NCBI RefSeq assembly: GCF_000312105.1
Contig: NZ_HE978637.1
Span: 372,001 to 436,000, forward strand
DNA: 64,000 nt
Reading direction: 5' to 3'
Source of the DNA: Aeromicrobium massiliense JC14
Lineage (GTDB): Bacteria; Actinomycetota; Actinomycetes; Propionibacteriales; Nocardioidaceae
Every line of letters starts with the position of its first letter. Within the stretch, counting starts at the first letter, position 1. Positions 42,580 through 51,633 of this stretch are shown piece after piece. Made by a program: the position numbers and the translations under genes. The notes below the pieces were generated by a model. The model worked only from the letters and a program-made list of their open reading frames with translations, was not told the origin of the DNA and did not search any database.

Positions 42580-43920
42580 ATGAGCCACGAGATCCCGCAG
42601 TCGCGCCACGTCGTCCAGTTCCCCGGACCTCGCTCGGTCGAGCTGATGCAGCGCAAGCAGGCCGCCGTCGCCGCCGGCGTCGGCACGACCATGCCGGTCT
42701 TCGCCACGCGCGCCGGCGGAGGCATCGTCGAGGACGTCGACGGCAACCGCCTGATCGACCTCGGGTCGGGCATCGCCGTCACGACGGTCGGTGCCAGCAA
42801 CCCGCGCGTCGCCGCCGCGGTGGCCGAGCAGGTGCAGGCGTTCACGCACACCTGCTTCATGATCACGCCGTACGAGGGCTACGTCGCCGTCGCCGAGGCG
42901 CTCGGGCGGCTCACGCCCGGCGACCACGACAAGCGCACGGCGCTGTTCAACTCCGGCGCCGAGGCGGTCGAGAACGCGGTCAAGATCGCCCGCTCGTACA
43001 CCGGCAAGCAGGCCGTCGTCGTGTTCGACCACGCCTACCACGGCCGCACGAACCTGACGATGGCCATGACGGCGAAGAACATGCCCTACAAGCACGGCTT
43101 CGGCCCGTTCGCGTCCGAGGTCTACCGGGCACCGCTGTCCTACCCCTTCCGTGACTCCGGCGTCGACGGCGCTGCCGCCGCCCAGCGTGCGATCACGGTC
43201 ATCGAGAAGCAGGTCGGGGCGGCCAACCTGGCCGCCGTCGTCATCGAGCCCATCCAGGGCGAGGGCGGCTTCATCGAGCCGGCGGACGGCTTCCTGCCCG
43301 CGCTGGCCGACTGGTGCCGCGCGAACGGCGTCGTGTTCGTCGCCGACGAGGTGCAGACCGGCTTCGCGCGCACCGGCGACCTGTTCGCCTGCGACCGCGA
43401 GGGCGTCGTGCCCGACCTGATCGTCACCGCCAAGGGCATCGCCGGTGGCCTGCCGCTGTCGGCGGTCACCGGTCGCGCCGAGATCATGGACGCCCCGCAC
43501 GGCGGCGGCCTGGGCGGCACCTACGGCGGCAACCCGATCGCCTGCGCCGCCGCGCTCGCCGCCATCGAGACCATCGAGGCCGACGGCCTGGTCGAGCGCG
43601 CCCGCGAGATCGAGGCGCTGCTCAAGCGCCGTCTGGACGCGCTGCAGTCCGACGACGCGCGCGTCGGCGACGTGCGAGGCCGCGGCGCGATGATCGCCGT
43701 CGAGCTCGTCCAGCCCGGCACCACGGAGCCGGACGCGGCGCTGGCCTCGGCCGTCGCGGCGTACGCGCACCAGCGGGGTGTCATCGTCCTGACCTGCGGC
43801 ACGTTCGGCAACGTCCTGCGCTTCCTGCCGCCGCTGACCATCAGCGACGAGCTGCTCGAGGACGCCTTCGACGTCGTCGCCGAGGCGTTCGCCTCCACGC
43901 GTGAGGCGGTGTCCGCATGA
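42580..43920 (+). CDS. gabT: 4-aminobutyrate aminotransferase
   Basis: 446 residues, PLP fold type I, class III aminotransferase. Motifs: FNSGAEAVENAVKIARSYTG (phosphate loop), VFVADEVQTGFARTGDLFAC (Asp under the PLP ring) and LIVTAKGIAGGLPLSAVTGR (Schiff-base Lys). It converts GABA and 2-oxoglutarate to succinate semialdehyde and glutamate. Coupling to gabD supports GABA over putrescine as substrate. ATG 42580 gives the family length; upstream in-frame codons continue but have no better ribosome site. Confidence 0.93.
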   Translation: MSHEIPQSRHVVQFPGPRSVELMQRKQAAVAAGVGTTMPVFATRAGGGIVEDVDGNRLIDLGSGIAVTTVGASNPRVAAAVAEQVQAFTHTCFMITPYEGYVAVAEALGRLTPGDHDKRTALFNSGAEAVENAVKIARSYTGKQAVVVFDHAYHGRTNLTMAMTAKNMPYKHGFGPFASEVYRAPLSYPFRDSGVDGAAAAQRAITVIEKQVGAANLAAVVIEPIQGEGGFIEPADGFLPALADWCRANGVVFVADEVQTGFARTGDLFACDREGVVPDLIVTAKGIAGGLPLSAVTGRAEIMDAPHGGGLGGTYGGNPIACAAALAAIETIEADGLVERAREIEALLKRRLDALQSDDARVGDVRGRGAMIAVELVQPGTTEPDAALASAVAAYAHQRGVIVLTCGTFGNVLRFLPPLTISDELLEDAFDVVAEAFASTREAVSA

Positions 43921-45368
43921 GCACCTCGTACCTGGACGCGCTGGACGCCGGCCGCGGCGTGCTGGTCGGCGGCGAGTGGCGTCGTGGCGGCGCCGGGCTG
44001 TTCGACGTCGAGGACCCCGCGACCCGGGAGGTCGTCGCCCACGTCGCCGACGGCGACCGGGCCGACGCGACCGCCGCGGTCGAGGCCGCGGACGCCGCGT
44101 TCGCGACCTGGCGCCACGTCGCGCCGCGCGAGCGCTCGGAGATCCTGCGCCGGGCGTTCGAGCTCATGCACCGCGACGTCGACGAGCTCGCCGCGCTGAT
44201 CTGCGCCGAGAACGGCAAGTCGCTGACCGACGCGAAGGGCGAGGTCGTCTACGCGGCCGAGTTCTTCCGCTGGTTCGCCGAGGAGGCCGTGCGCCCGGGC
44301 GGCGACTACGGCTCGTCCCCGGCCGGCGGCACGCGCACCGTCGTGACCCACCGTCCGGTCGGCGTCGCCGCGCTCATCACGCCGTGGAACTTCCCGGCGG
44401 CGATGGCGACCCGCAAGATCGCTCCCGCGCTCGCCGCGGGCTGCACGGTCGTGCTCAAGCCCGCCGCCGAGACGCCGCTGACCGCCCTCGCGGTGGCCCG
44501 GCTGCTCGCCGAGGCCGGCGTGCCCGACGGCGTCGTCAACGTCGTCCCGTCCACGGACGCGGCCGGCGTGGCCGAGACCTGGCTGGCCGACAAGCGCGTG
44601 CGCAAGGTCAGCTTCACCGGCTCGACGCGGGTCGGCTCGATCCTGCTCAAGCAGGCCGCCGATCGTATCGTCAACGCGTCGATGGAGCTGGGCGGCAACG
44701 CCCCGTTCGTCGTCACCGAGGACGCGGACCTGGACGCCGCGGTGGCCGGCGCGATGATCGCCAAGTTCCGTGGCGGGGGACAGGCCTGCACCGCGGCCAA
44801 CCGGTTCTTCGTCCACGCCGACGTCGCCGACGCGTTCGTGGCCCGCTTCGGCGCGGCCGTCGAGGCGCTCACGGTCGGCCCGTCGAGCACCGGCGCGGAG
44901 ATCGGCCCGCTCATCTCGGGCAAGGCCGTCGCCGAGCTCGACCGCGTCGTCGCCGAGGCGGTCGAGGCCGGGGCCCGCGTGGCCCATCGCGCCGAGGTGC
45001 CCGAGACCAAGGGCTACTTCTACGCGCCGACGGTGCTCACGGACGTCCAGCCGGGCTCGGCGATCCTTGAGCACGAGCTGTTCGGCCCGGTGGCGCCGGT
45101 CGTCACGTGGCGCGACGACGCCGAGCTGATCGCCATGGTCAACGACTCCGAGATGGGGCTGGCGGCGTACGTCTTCGCCGGCGAGCTCCAGCGGGCGATG
45201 AAGCTGGGCGAGGCGATCGACGCCGGCATGGTCGGCGTGAACCGCGGCCTGGTCTCCGACCCGTCCGCGCCGTTCGGCGGCGTCAAGCAGAGCGGCCTCG
45301 GTCGTGAGGGCGCCCGCGAGGGCCTGGCCGAGTTCCAGGAGACGCAGTACCTCTCCGTCGCCTGGTAG
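43917..45368 (+). CDS. gabD: Succinate-semialdehyde dehydrogenase
   Basis: 483 residues, aldehyde dehydrogenase superfamily. LITPWNFPAAMATRKIAPAL binds the cofactor, ASMELGGNAPFVV holds the general-base Glu, and FRGGGQACTAANRFFV the catalytic Cys. PFGGVKQSGLGREG is the C-terminal loop of GabD. It oxidises succinate semialdehyde to succinate, feeding the TCA cycle. ATG 43917 overlaps the gabT stop (ATGA). NADP or NAD preference is not clear. Confidence 0.94.
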   Translation: MSTSYLDALDAGRGVLVGGEWRRGGAGLFDVEDPATREVVAHVADGDRADATAAVEAADAAFATWRHVAPRERSEILRRAFELMHRDVDELAALICAENGKSLTDAKGEVVYAAEFFRWFAEEAVRPGGDYGSSPAGGTRTVVTHRPVGVAALITPWNFPAAMATRKIAPALAAGCTVVLKPAAETPLTALAVARLLAEAGVPDGVVNVVPSTDAAGVAETWLADKRVRKVSFTGSTRVGSILLKQAADRIVNASMELGGNAPFVVTEDADLDAAVAGAMIAKFRGGGQACTAANRFFVHADVADAFVARFGAAVEALTVGPSSTGAEIGPLISGKAVAELDRVVAEAVEAGARVAHRAEVPETKGYFYAPTVLTDVQPGSAILEHELFGPVAPVVTWRDDAELIAMVNDSEMGLAAYVFAGELQRAMKLGEAIDAGMVGVNRGLVSDPSAPFGGVKQSGLGREGAREGLAEFQETQYLSVAW

Positions 45369-45395
45369 GTCACCCTCGCGCGGCGCTGCCGCGAA

Positions 45396-45446
45396 GCGGA
45401 CGCGAAAGCACCACGTTCCCTCGGGACGTGGTGCTTTCGCGTCCGC
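45396..45446. terminator. Long hairpin terminator after gabD, 21-bp perfect stem
   Basis: Arms 45396-45416 and 45426-45446 are exact complements around TCCCTCGGG. The inner stem contains GCGAAAGCACCACG. It sits 28 bases after gabD and 80 bases before the next gene. Confidence 0.8.
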
Positions 45447-45526
45447 ATCCCGCGGGACTGCTGATTGCTGTCCGGTCGTTGGACGAGGGCTGTCGGCCCC
45501 CGCCGGTTCGGGCGTAGTCTCATGAT

Positions 45527-46351
45527 GTGAGTCAAGCATCTCAAAAGACGAGACGTACCGACTACATCCACGGTCACCACGCGTCGGTGCTCGCGTCGCA
45601 CGGCGCGCGGACCGCCGAGAGCTCGTGCGCGTACCTGCTGCCGCACCTCCGCCCCGGCATGAGCGTGCTGGACGTCGGCTGCGGCCCGGGCTCGATCACC
45701 CTGGACCTCGCGGCCCTCGTCGCCCCCGGACGCGTCGTGGCGATCGAGAACGTGGACGCCCCGCTGCAGGCCGCACGCGAGGCCGCCTTCCGCCGCGACG
45801 ACCGGCGCACGAGCTTCGAGCGCGCCGACGTCATGGCGCTGCCGTACCCCGACGACAGCTTCGACGTCGTCCACGCCCACCAGGTGCTGCAGCACCTCAC
45901 CGACCCGGTCGGGGCGCTGCGCGAGATGCGCCGGGTCTGCCGGCCCGACGGTCTCGTGGCCGTCCGCGACGTCGACTTCGAGTCGATGACCTGGTGGCCC
46001 GCCTCGGACGCGCTGCAGCACTGGCGCGACACCTACCGCCGGCTCTCGCGCGAGAACGGTGCCGAGCCGGACGCCGGCCGCCGGCTGCGCCAGTGGGCGC
46101 GCGAGGCGGATCTGCAGGACGTCCGTCTGTCGACGTCCACGTGGACGTACGCCACCGACGAGCAGGCGCGCTGGTGGGGCGACAGCCAGGCCGAGCGCGT
46201 GCTGTCGTCCACCTTCGCGACGCAGGCCCGCGCCGACGGCATGGGCCAGGCTGAGCTGGACGAGATCGCCGACGCCTGGCGCACCTGGGGCCGCTCGGAG
46301 GACGCCTACTTCCACATGGTCCACGCCGAGGTCCTCGCCTCCGGCGCCTAG
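45527..46351 (+). CDS. SAM-dependent class I methyltransferase
   Basis: 274 residues. Motif I is VLDVGCGPGSITLDLA, motif II ERADVMALPYPDDSFDVVHA, post-motif HQVLQHLTDPVGALREMRRV, all typical of UbiE/Coq5-like and arsenite-type methyltransferases. No arsenite cysteines are seen. TAGTCT at 45515-45520, six bases before GTG 45527, suggests leaderless expression. A Trp-rich C-terminal lid (TWTYATDEQARWWGDSQAE) may set specificity. Substrate unknown. Confidence 0.88.
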   Translation: MSQASQKTRRTDYIHGHHASVLASHGARTAESSCAYLLPHLRPGMSVLDVGCGPGSITLDLAALVAPGRVVAIENVDAPLQAAREAAFRRDDRRTSFERADVMALPYPDDSFDVVHAHQVLQHLTDPVGALREMRRVCRPDGLVAVRDVDFESMTWWPASDALQHWRDTYRRLSRENGAEPDAGRRLRQWAREADLQDVRLSTSTWTYATDEQARWWGDSQAERVLSSTFATQARADGMGQAELDEIADAWRTWGRSEDAYFHMVHAEVLASGA

Positions 46352-46489
46352 ATCGCCCCCTCACCCGAGCCCGGCGTCCGCCGCGAAATGTGGAGAAAAG
46401 AACCTCGCGGCGCTCCAAGAAGGCCGACAGCTCCACACATCTCGCGGGAGCGCGGCTCGGGTGACGGAGGCCGGGCACCGCAACGACGA

Positions 46490-46518
46490 AGCCCGCCGCG
46501 AGTGACTCGCGGCGGGCT
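46490..46518. terminator. Hairpin downstream of tRNA-Arg
   Basis: AGCCCGCCGCGAG and its complement form a near-perfect palindrome with a TGAC-centred loop. It lies 11 bases beyond the tRNA 3' end, followed on the minus strand by TTCGTCGTT, and may stop tRNA transcription; it could also serve the methyltransferase gene. Confidence 0.65.
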
Positions 46519-46529
46519 CTCGCATCGGG

Positions 46530-46601
46530 TGCCCCCGGCAGGATTCGAACCTGCGCTCCCGCCTCCGGAGGGCGGTGCTCTATCCCCTGAGCTACGGGGG
46601 C
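46530..46601 (-). tRNA. tRNA-Arg(CCG)
   Basis: 72 bases on the minus strand fold as a standard cloverleaf: acceptor GCCCCCG with CGGGGGC; D-stem GCTC/GAGC; anticodon stem CCGCC/GGCGG with loop CTCCGGA (anticodon CCG, reading CGG); T-stem GCAGG/CCTGC with loop TTCGAAT; discriminator A. CCA is not encoded. It sits beside the response regulator and argS, its cognate synthetase. Confidence 0.95.
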
Positions 46602-46656
46602 GGGCGACCCGGGTGGGATCGACGGAGCGAGCGTACCGCACCGATAGGTTGGTCCC

Positions 46657-47037
46657 GTGCCCACCGTCCTCGTCGTCGACGACACGCCCTCCATCCGGTT
46701 CCTGATCCGGACGAACCTGGAGCTGGCGGGCTTCGACGTGCGCGAGGCGGTCGACGGCCAGGCCGCCCTGGACGCCCTCGCCGGCGACGACCTGCCCGAC
46801 GTCATCACGCTCGACGTGATGATGCCGCGGCGCGACGGCGTCTCCACCGTGAGCGCCATGCGGGCCGACCCGCGGCTGCGCCACCTGGGCGTCGTCATGG
46901 TCACCACGCAGGGCCACCCGGCCGACATCGCCAAGGCGCAGCGCGCCGGCGTCGACGCGTACGTCATCAAGCCGTTCGACCCCGACGAGCTCGTCGCGAC
47001 CATCCAGCGCGTCCTGGACGAGGGAGGCCATCGCTAG
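46657..47037 (+). CDS. Single-domain response regulator, CheY-like
   Basis: 126 residues, receiver domain only. Acidic pocket VVDDTP, phosphorylation site Asp in VITLDVMMPRRDG, Thr in VVMVTTQGHP and Lys in AYVIKPFDPDELV. It has no DNA-binding output, so it acts by protein contact. The partner kinase is unknown. TAGGTT at 46645-46650, six bases before GTG 46657, suggests leaderless expression. Nine bases separate it from argS, which has its own hexamer. Confidence 0.92.
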   Translation: MPTVLVVDDTPSIRFLIRTNLELAGFDVREAVDGQAALDALAGDDLPDVITLDVMMPRRDGVSTVSAMRADPRLRHLGVVMVTTQGHPADIAKAQRAGVDAYVIKPFDPDELVATIQRVLDEGGHR

Positions 47038-47046
47038 ACTCCTCGG

Positions 47047-48711
47047 GTGACCCCCGAGCAGCTCTCCCAGTCGATCGTCGCCGCCCTGACGTCCCTCGTG
47101 GACGACGGACGCCTGAGCCTCCCCGACGGGGTGCCCGCCACCGTCGTCGTCGAGCGGCCCAAGCAGCGCGAGCACGGCGACTACGCCACGAACATCGCGC
47201 TCCAGCTGGGCAAGAAGGCCGGCATGAACCCGCGCGAGCTGGCCCAGCTGCTGGCCGACGAGCTGGTCAAGGACGACGGCGTCAGCGCCGCCGAGATCGC
47301 CGGCCCGGGCTTCCTCAACCTGCGGGTCGCCGCGGGCGCCCAGGGCGCGCTGGCCGGCCAGGTGCTGGCCGTGGGCGCGCAGTACGGCCGCAGCCAGACC
47401 CTCGCCGGGCAGAAGGCGAACCTGGAGTTCATCTCGGCGAACCCCACCGGCCCGCTGCACCTGGGCCACACGCGCTGGGCTGCCGTCGGTGACGCCATCG
47501 GACGCGTGCTCGAGGCCGCCGGCGCCGGCGTCACCCGCGAGTTCTACATCAACGACCGCGGCAACCAGATGGACAAGTTCGGCGCCTCGCTCATGGCCCG
47601 CGCGCACGGCGAGCAGCCGCCCGAGGACGGCTACCAGGGCGCCTACGTGGCCGATCTCGCCGCGAAGGTCGTCGAGTCCCGTCCTGGCATCCTCGAGCTG
47701 CCCGACGACGAGCAGCTCGTCGCCTTCCGCGAGGGCGGCTACGCGCTGCAGCTGGCCGAGCACCAGTCCGAGCTGGCCGAGATGAACACGCACTTCGACG
47801 TGTGGTTCTCCGAGCGCTCGCTGCACGAGTCCGACGCCGTCGAGCGCGGCTTCGAGAAGCTCGAGGAGCAGGGCCGGCTGTTCGAGCTCGACGGCGCGCT
47901 GTGGATGCGCACGACCGACTTCGGCGACGACAAGGACCGCGTCCTGCGCCGCTCCAACGGCGAGCTGACCTACTTCGCGTCCGACACCGCCTACTACGTC
48001 GACAAGCGCGAGCGCGGCTTCGACCCGTGCATCTACCTGCTCGGCGCCGACCACCACGGCTACGTCGGACGCCTGTCGGCCATGGCCGCGTGCGTCGGCG
48101 ACACCCCGGGCGAGCAGCTGCAGGTGCTCATCGGCCAGCTGGTGAAGATCCTCCAGGACGGCGAGGAGCTCAAGCTGTCCAAGCGTGCGGGCACGATCGT
48201 GTCGCTGCGCGAGCTGATCGACCTGATCGGCGTCGACCCGCTGCGCTACACGCTCATCCGCTACCCCTCGGACTCGCCGCTCACGCTGGACGTCGCCGAG
48301 ATGACCCGGCAGAGCAACGACAACCCGGTCTACTACGTCCAGTACGCGCACGCGCGGCTCTCGTCGATCCTGCGCAACGCCGGCGACCTGGGCGTCACGG
48401 TCGACGCCGAGGGCTACGACCCGTCGCTCCTGGCCGAGGAGCGCGAGGGCCAGCTGCTGCGTGCGCTGGCCGAGCTGCCGCGCGTCGTGGCCCGGGCCGC
48501 CGAGCTGCGCGAGCCGCACCGCGTCGCGCGCTACCTCGAGGACACCGCGTCGACGTTCCACAAGTTCTACGACGTCTGCCGCGTCCTGCCGCAGGGCGAC
48601 GAGGAGGTCACCGACCTGCACCGGGCCCGCCTGGTGCTCGTCGCCGCGACCCGTCAGGTCATCGCCAACGGCCTGGCCATCCTCGGCGTCTCGGCCCCGG
48701 AGCGCATGTGA
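47047..48711 (+). CDS. argS: Arginyl-tRNA synthetase
   Basis: 554 residues, class Ia. The N-terminal Arg-specific domain has KQREHGDYATNIALQLGKKA; the HIGH-like motif is NPTGPLHLGHTRW; the KMSKS-like loop is LKLSKRAGTIVSL; the C-terminal DALR domain contains the anticodon-binding helices (YYVQYAHARLSSILRNAGD). TAGACT at 47035-47040, six bases before GTG 47047, gives a leaderless start. Its stop overlaps lysA by one base (TGATG), as in other actinobacteria. Confidence 0.96.
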   Translation: MTPEQLSQSIVAALTSLVDDGRLSLPDGVPATVVVERPKQREHGDYATNIALQLGKKAGMNPRELAQLLADELVKDDGVSAAEIAGPGFLNLRVAAGAQGALAGQVLAVGAQYGRSQTLAGQKANLEFISANPTGPLHLGHTRWAAVGDAIGRVLEAAGAGVTREFYINDRGNQMDKFGASLMARAHGEQPPEDGYQGAYVADLAAKVVESRPGILELPDDEQLVAFREGGYALQLAEHQSELAEMNTHFDVWFSERSLHESDAVERGFEKLEEQGRLFELDGALWMRTTDFGDDKDRVLRRSNGELTYFASDTAYYVDKRERGFDPCIYLLGADHHGYVGRLSAMAACVGDTPGEQLQVLIGQLVKILQDGEELKLSKRAGTIVSLRELIDLIGVDPLRYTLIRYPSDSPLTLDVAEMTRQSNDNPVYYVQYAHARLSSILRNAGDLGVTVDAEGYDPSLLAEEREGQLLRALAELPRVVARAAELREPHRVARYLEDTASTFHKFYDVCRVLPQGDEEVTDLHRARLVLVAATRQVIANGLAILGVSAPERM

Positions 48712-50105
48712 TGCGGGCCCACGAGGCCGGTGCCATCCACGGGCAGGCCGGCGACCGCGGGCCCGCGTGGCTGCGTCGCCCGGACGACCCGAACGAGCTG
48801 GTCGCGCACCTGTGGGCGGCCAACGTCTCCAAGACCGACGGTGTCCTCGAGGTCGCCGGCGTCACGGCTCCCGAGCTGGCCGCGGAGTTCGGCACGCCCA
48901 CGTACGTCGTGGACGAGGACGACTTCCGCGCCCGTGCCCGGGCCTTCCGCGACGCGTTCAGCGGGGCCGACGTCTACTACGCCGGCAAGGCGTTCCTGTG
49001 CGTCGCCACGGCCCGCTGGATCGCCGAGGAGGGGCTCAACCTGGACGTCTGCACCGGCGGCGAGCTCGCCGTCGCGCTGCGGGCCGGGTTCCCGACCGAG
49101 CGCATCGGCCTGCACGGCAACAACAAGAGCGTCGCCGAGCTGCGTCGCGCGCTCGAGGTCGGCGTCGGGCGCATCATCGTCGACTCGTTCGAGGAGATCG
49201 ATCGCCTGGCCGCGCTGACCGCCGAGCTGGGCGTCACCGCGCCGCTCATGGTGCGCGTGACCGCCGGCGTCGAGGCGCACACGCACGAGTACATCTCCAC
49301 GTCGCACGAGGACCAGAAGTTCGGCTTCTCGATCACCGGCGGCGACGCGCTCGAGGCGGTGCGCCGCATCGTCGACCGTCCGGGCCTGGAGCTGCGCGGC
49401 CTGCACTCGCACATCGGCTCGCAGATCTTCGTCACCGACGGCTTCGAGGTCGCGGCCCGCCGCGTGCTGCGCCTGCAGGGCCAGATCGAGCGCGAGCTCG
49501 GCGCCGTGCTGCCCGAGCTCGACCTCGGCGGCGGATTCGGCATCGCCTACACGACCCAGGACGACCCGTCGACGCCCGACGACCTCGCCCGGCGCATGGT
49601 CAAGATCGTCCACGACGAGTGCGCCGCCGAGGGCATCGCCGTGCCCCACCTGTCGATCGAGCCCGGCCGCGCCATCGCCGGCCCGTCGACGTTCACGCTC
49701 TACGAGGTCGGCACGACCAAGCAGGTCGGTCTCGACGGCGGCGCCTCGCGCCGGTACGTCTCGGTCGACGGCGGCATGAGCGACAACATCCGCCCGGCCC
49801 TCTACGGCGCCGACTACTCCTGCACGCTCGCCTCGCGCACGTCCGAGGCGGCCTCGGTGCTCAGCCGCGTCGTCGGAAAGCACTGCGAGAGCGGCGACAT
49901 CGTGGTCAAGGACGAGTTCATGCCCGCCGACGTCGAGGCGGGCGACCTGCTCGCCGTGCCCGGCACCGGCGCGTACTGCCGCTCGCTGGCCAACAACTAC
50001 AACCACGTCCCGCGCGCCGCCGTCGTCGCCGTCCGCGAGGGCGAGGCCCGGCTGGTCCTGCGCCGCGAGGACGAGGACGACCTGCTGCGCCTCGACGTCG
50101 GCTGA
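48711..50105 (+). CDS. lysA: Diaminopimelate decarboxylase
   Basis: 464 residues, fold type III PLP enzyme. It makes lysine from meso-diaminopimelate. Motifs: VYYAGKAFLC (Schiff-base Lys), RGLHSHIGSQIF (His), ELDLGGGFGIAYT (phosphate-binding Gly loop), SIEPGRAIAG (Arg) and the late KDEFMPADVEAGDLLAVPGT, where the Cys-Glu of this class is replaced around CESGDIV. Translationally coupled to argS. Normally hom follows; here a soxR module intervenes. Confidence 0.95.
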   Translation: MRAHEAGAIHGQAGDRGPAWLRRPDDPNELVAHLWAANVSKTDGVLEVAGVTAPELAAEFGTPTYVVDEDDFRARARAFRDAFSGADVYYAGKAFLCVATARWIAEEGLNLDVCTGGELAVALRAGFPTERIGLHGNNKSVAELRRALEVGVGRIIVDSFEEIDRLAALTAELGVTAPLMVRVTAGVEAHTHEYISTSHEDQKFGFSITGGDALEAVRRIVDRPGLELRGLHSHIGSQIFVTDGFEVAARRVLRLQGQIERELGAVLPELDLGGGFGIAYTTQDDPSTPDDLARRMVKIVHDECAAEGIAVPHLSIEPGRAIAGPSTFTLYEVGTTKQVGLDGGASRRYVSVDGGMSDNIRPALYGADYSCTLASRTSEAASVLSRVVGKHCESGDIVVKDEFMPADVEAGDLLAVPGTGAYCRSLANNYNHVPRAAVVAVREGEARLVLRREDEDDLLRLDVG

Positions 50106-50115
50106 CGACCACCGC

Positions 50116-50592
50116 TCACCGTTCGGGGACGTCCTCGAGCGGGCGGAGCAGGCGGCGCGGCCCCGGGCCGTCCGTCGCGAGCTCGTCGTCGGCGTTGTAG
50201 AGCGCACAGCTGCGCAGCGACAGGCAACCGCACCCGATGCAGCCGTCCAGCGAGTCGCGCAGCCGGGTGAGCTGGTCGATGCGGGCGTCCAGGTCGTCGC
50301 GCCACGACCGTGACAGCCGGGCCCAGTCCGCCTTCGTCGGGCTGCGGTCGCCCGGCAGCGTCGCGAGCGCCTCCTTGATGCGGGCCAGCGAGATGCCCAG
50401 CTGCTGCGAGGCGCGGACGAACGCGAGCCGGCGCAGCACGTCGCGGTGGTACCGCCGCTGGTTCCCGGCCGTCCGCTCGCTGACCACCAGGCCCTCACGC
50501 TCGTAGAAGTGCAGGGCCGACACGCTCACGCCCGCCCGGGCCGACGTCTCGCCCGGGGTCAGCAGGTGCCGGCGGTGCTCGGCGTTCGACAC
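50116..50592 (-). CDS. soxR: Redox-sensitive regulator SoxR
   Basis: 158 residues, MerR family. DNA-binding domain about 10-75 (SARAGVSVSALHFYEREGLV, NQRRYHRDVLRRLAFVRASQ), a long dimerisation helix, then CIGCGCLSLRSC, an exact C-x2-C-x-C-x5-C [2Fe-2S] site. In actinobacteria SoxR senses redox-active natural products such as quinones and phenazines and directly activates reductases and efflux genes, which matches the divergent neighbours. GTG 50592 follows GAGGAGGAGCGC. Confidence 0.96.
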   Translation of the reverse strand: MSNAEHRRHLLTPGETSARAGVSVSALHFYEREGLVVSERTAGNQRRYHRDVLRRLAFVRASQQLGISLARIKEALATLPGDRSPTKADWARLSRSWRDDLDARIDQLTRLRDSLDGCIGCGCLSLRSCALYNADDELATDGPGPRRLLRPLEDVPER

Positions 50593-50611
50593 GCGCTCCT
50601 CCTCGCCTTGA

Positions 50612-50629
50612 CCTCAACCAAGGTTGAGG
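50612..50629. promoter_or_regulatory. SoxR box
   Basis: CCTCAACC-AA-GGTTGAGG is a perfect palindrome close to the E. coli soxS operator CCTCAAGTTAACTTGAGG. It lies between divergent soxR and the quinone reductase gene. A half-site CCTCAACC repeats at 50641-50648. TTGACC at 50608-50613 may be the -35 element facing the reductase. Confidence 0.88.
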
Positions 50630-50664
50630 TTGTTCGCTGGCCTCAACCTACTCAAAGGAGCGCC

Positions 50665-51633
50665 ATGCACGCCGTACGCCAGCACGTCCACGGGGGACCC
50701 GAGGTCCTCGTCCTGGAGGACGTGGCCGACCTTGAGCCCGGCCCGGACCAGGTGCGCGTCGCGGTCGCCGCCGCCGGCGTCCATCTGCTCGACGCCTCCA
50801 TCAGGGCGGGGGAGTCGTTCGGCTCGCTGCCCGCCCCCGAGCTGCCGATGACGCCGGGGCGCGAGGTCGCCGGGACGGTCGACGCCGTGGGCCCGGGCGT
50901 GGACTCGACCTGGGTCGGACGCCGCGTCGTCGCCCACCTCGGCGCCGCGAGCGGTGGGTACGCAGAGCAGGCGCTCGTGGCCGTCACCTCCCTGCACCCG
51001 GTGCCCGACGGGCTCTCGGCCGAGCTCGCCGTCGCGGCGATAGGGACGGGGCGCACCGCCACCGGTCTGCTGGACGTGGCCGACGTGCGCCCGGGTGAGG
51101 TCGTGCTGGTGATGTCCGCAGCGGGCGGCCTCGGCGTGCTGCTCGTGCAAGGCGTCGCGAACGCGGGGGCGACCGCGGTCGGCCTCGCCGGAGGTCCGGT
51201 CAAGACCGAGGTGGCGCGCCGCGCCGGCGCGTCCGCCGTCGTCGACTACCTCGACGACGCGTGGCCCGACCAGGTGCGGGGCCTGGGGCTGGAGCCCACC
51301 CTCGTCCTGGACGCCGTGGGCGGACGCGCGGGGGAGCAGGCCTACGCCCTCCTCGTGCCGGGCGGGCGGCTCGTCCGGTACGGCTGGACGGCCGGCGACG
51401 CCCGCTACGACGATCCCGAGCGCGACGTGGTCGAGCCGCTCGGTCCGACGCTGCTCGCGCGCGGGCTCCGCACGCTCGAGTCCGAGGCGCTCGCCGCCGC
51501 GGCCGACGGCACGCGCGTCCCCGTGGTCGGGGGCCGGTTCGCGCTCGGGGACGCCGCCGAGGCCCACCGGGCGCTGACCGGTCGTCGGACGTTTGGCAAG
51601 GTCGTCCTGGTGACGAAGGGCGGCGAGGCGTGA
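50665..51633 (+). CDS. NADPH:quinone oxidoreductase, zinc-independent MDR
   Basis: 322 residues. The GroES-like start HAVRQHVHGGPEVLVLEDVA and nucleotide loop MSAAGGLGVLLVQGVANAG (the A-A-G-G-V/L-G of quinone reductases) place it in the QOR group; zinc-binding cysteines are absent. It would reduce quinones in two-electron steps and lower redox cycling. ATG 50665 follows AAAGGAGCGCC. Directly behind the SoxR box, so SoxR control is very likely. Its stop overlaps the MFS gene (GTGA). Confidence 0.9.
   Translation: MHAVRQHVHGGPEVLVLEDVADLEPGPDQVRVAVAAAGVHLLDASIRAGESFGSLPAPELPMTPGREVAGTVDAVGPGVDSTWVGRRVVAHLGAASGGYAEQALVAVTSLHPVPDGLSAELAVAAIGTGRTATGLLDVADVRPGEVVLVMSAAGGLGVLLVQGVANAGATAVGLAGGPVKTEVARRAGASAVVDYLDDAWPDQVRGLGLEPTLVLDAVGGRAGEQAYALLVPGGRLVRYGWTAGDARYDDPERDVVEPLGPTLLARGLRTLESEALAAAADGTRVPVVGGRFALGDAAEAHRALTGRRTFGKVVLVTKGGEA

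Noticed and set aside
45396..45446. 21-bp perfect palindrome as an attachment or recombination site
   Set aside because: Its position just after gabD and before the next unit, and its similarity to the other hairpins here, fit a terminator.
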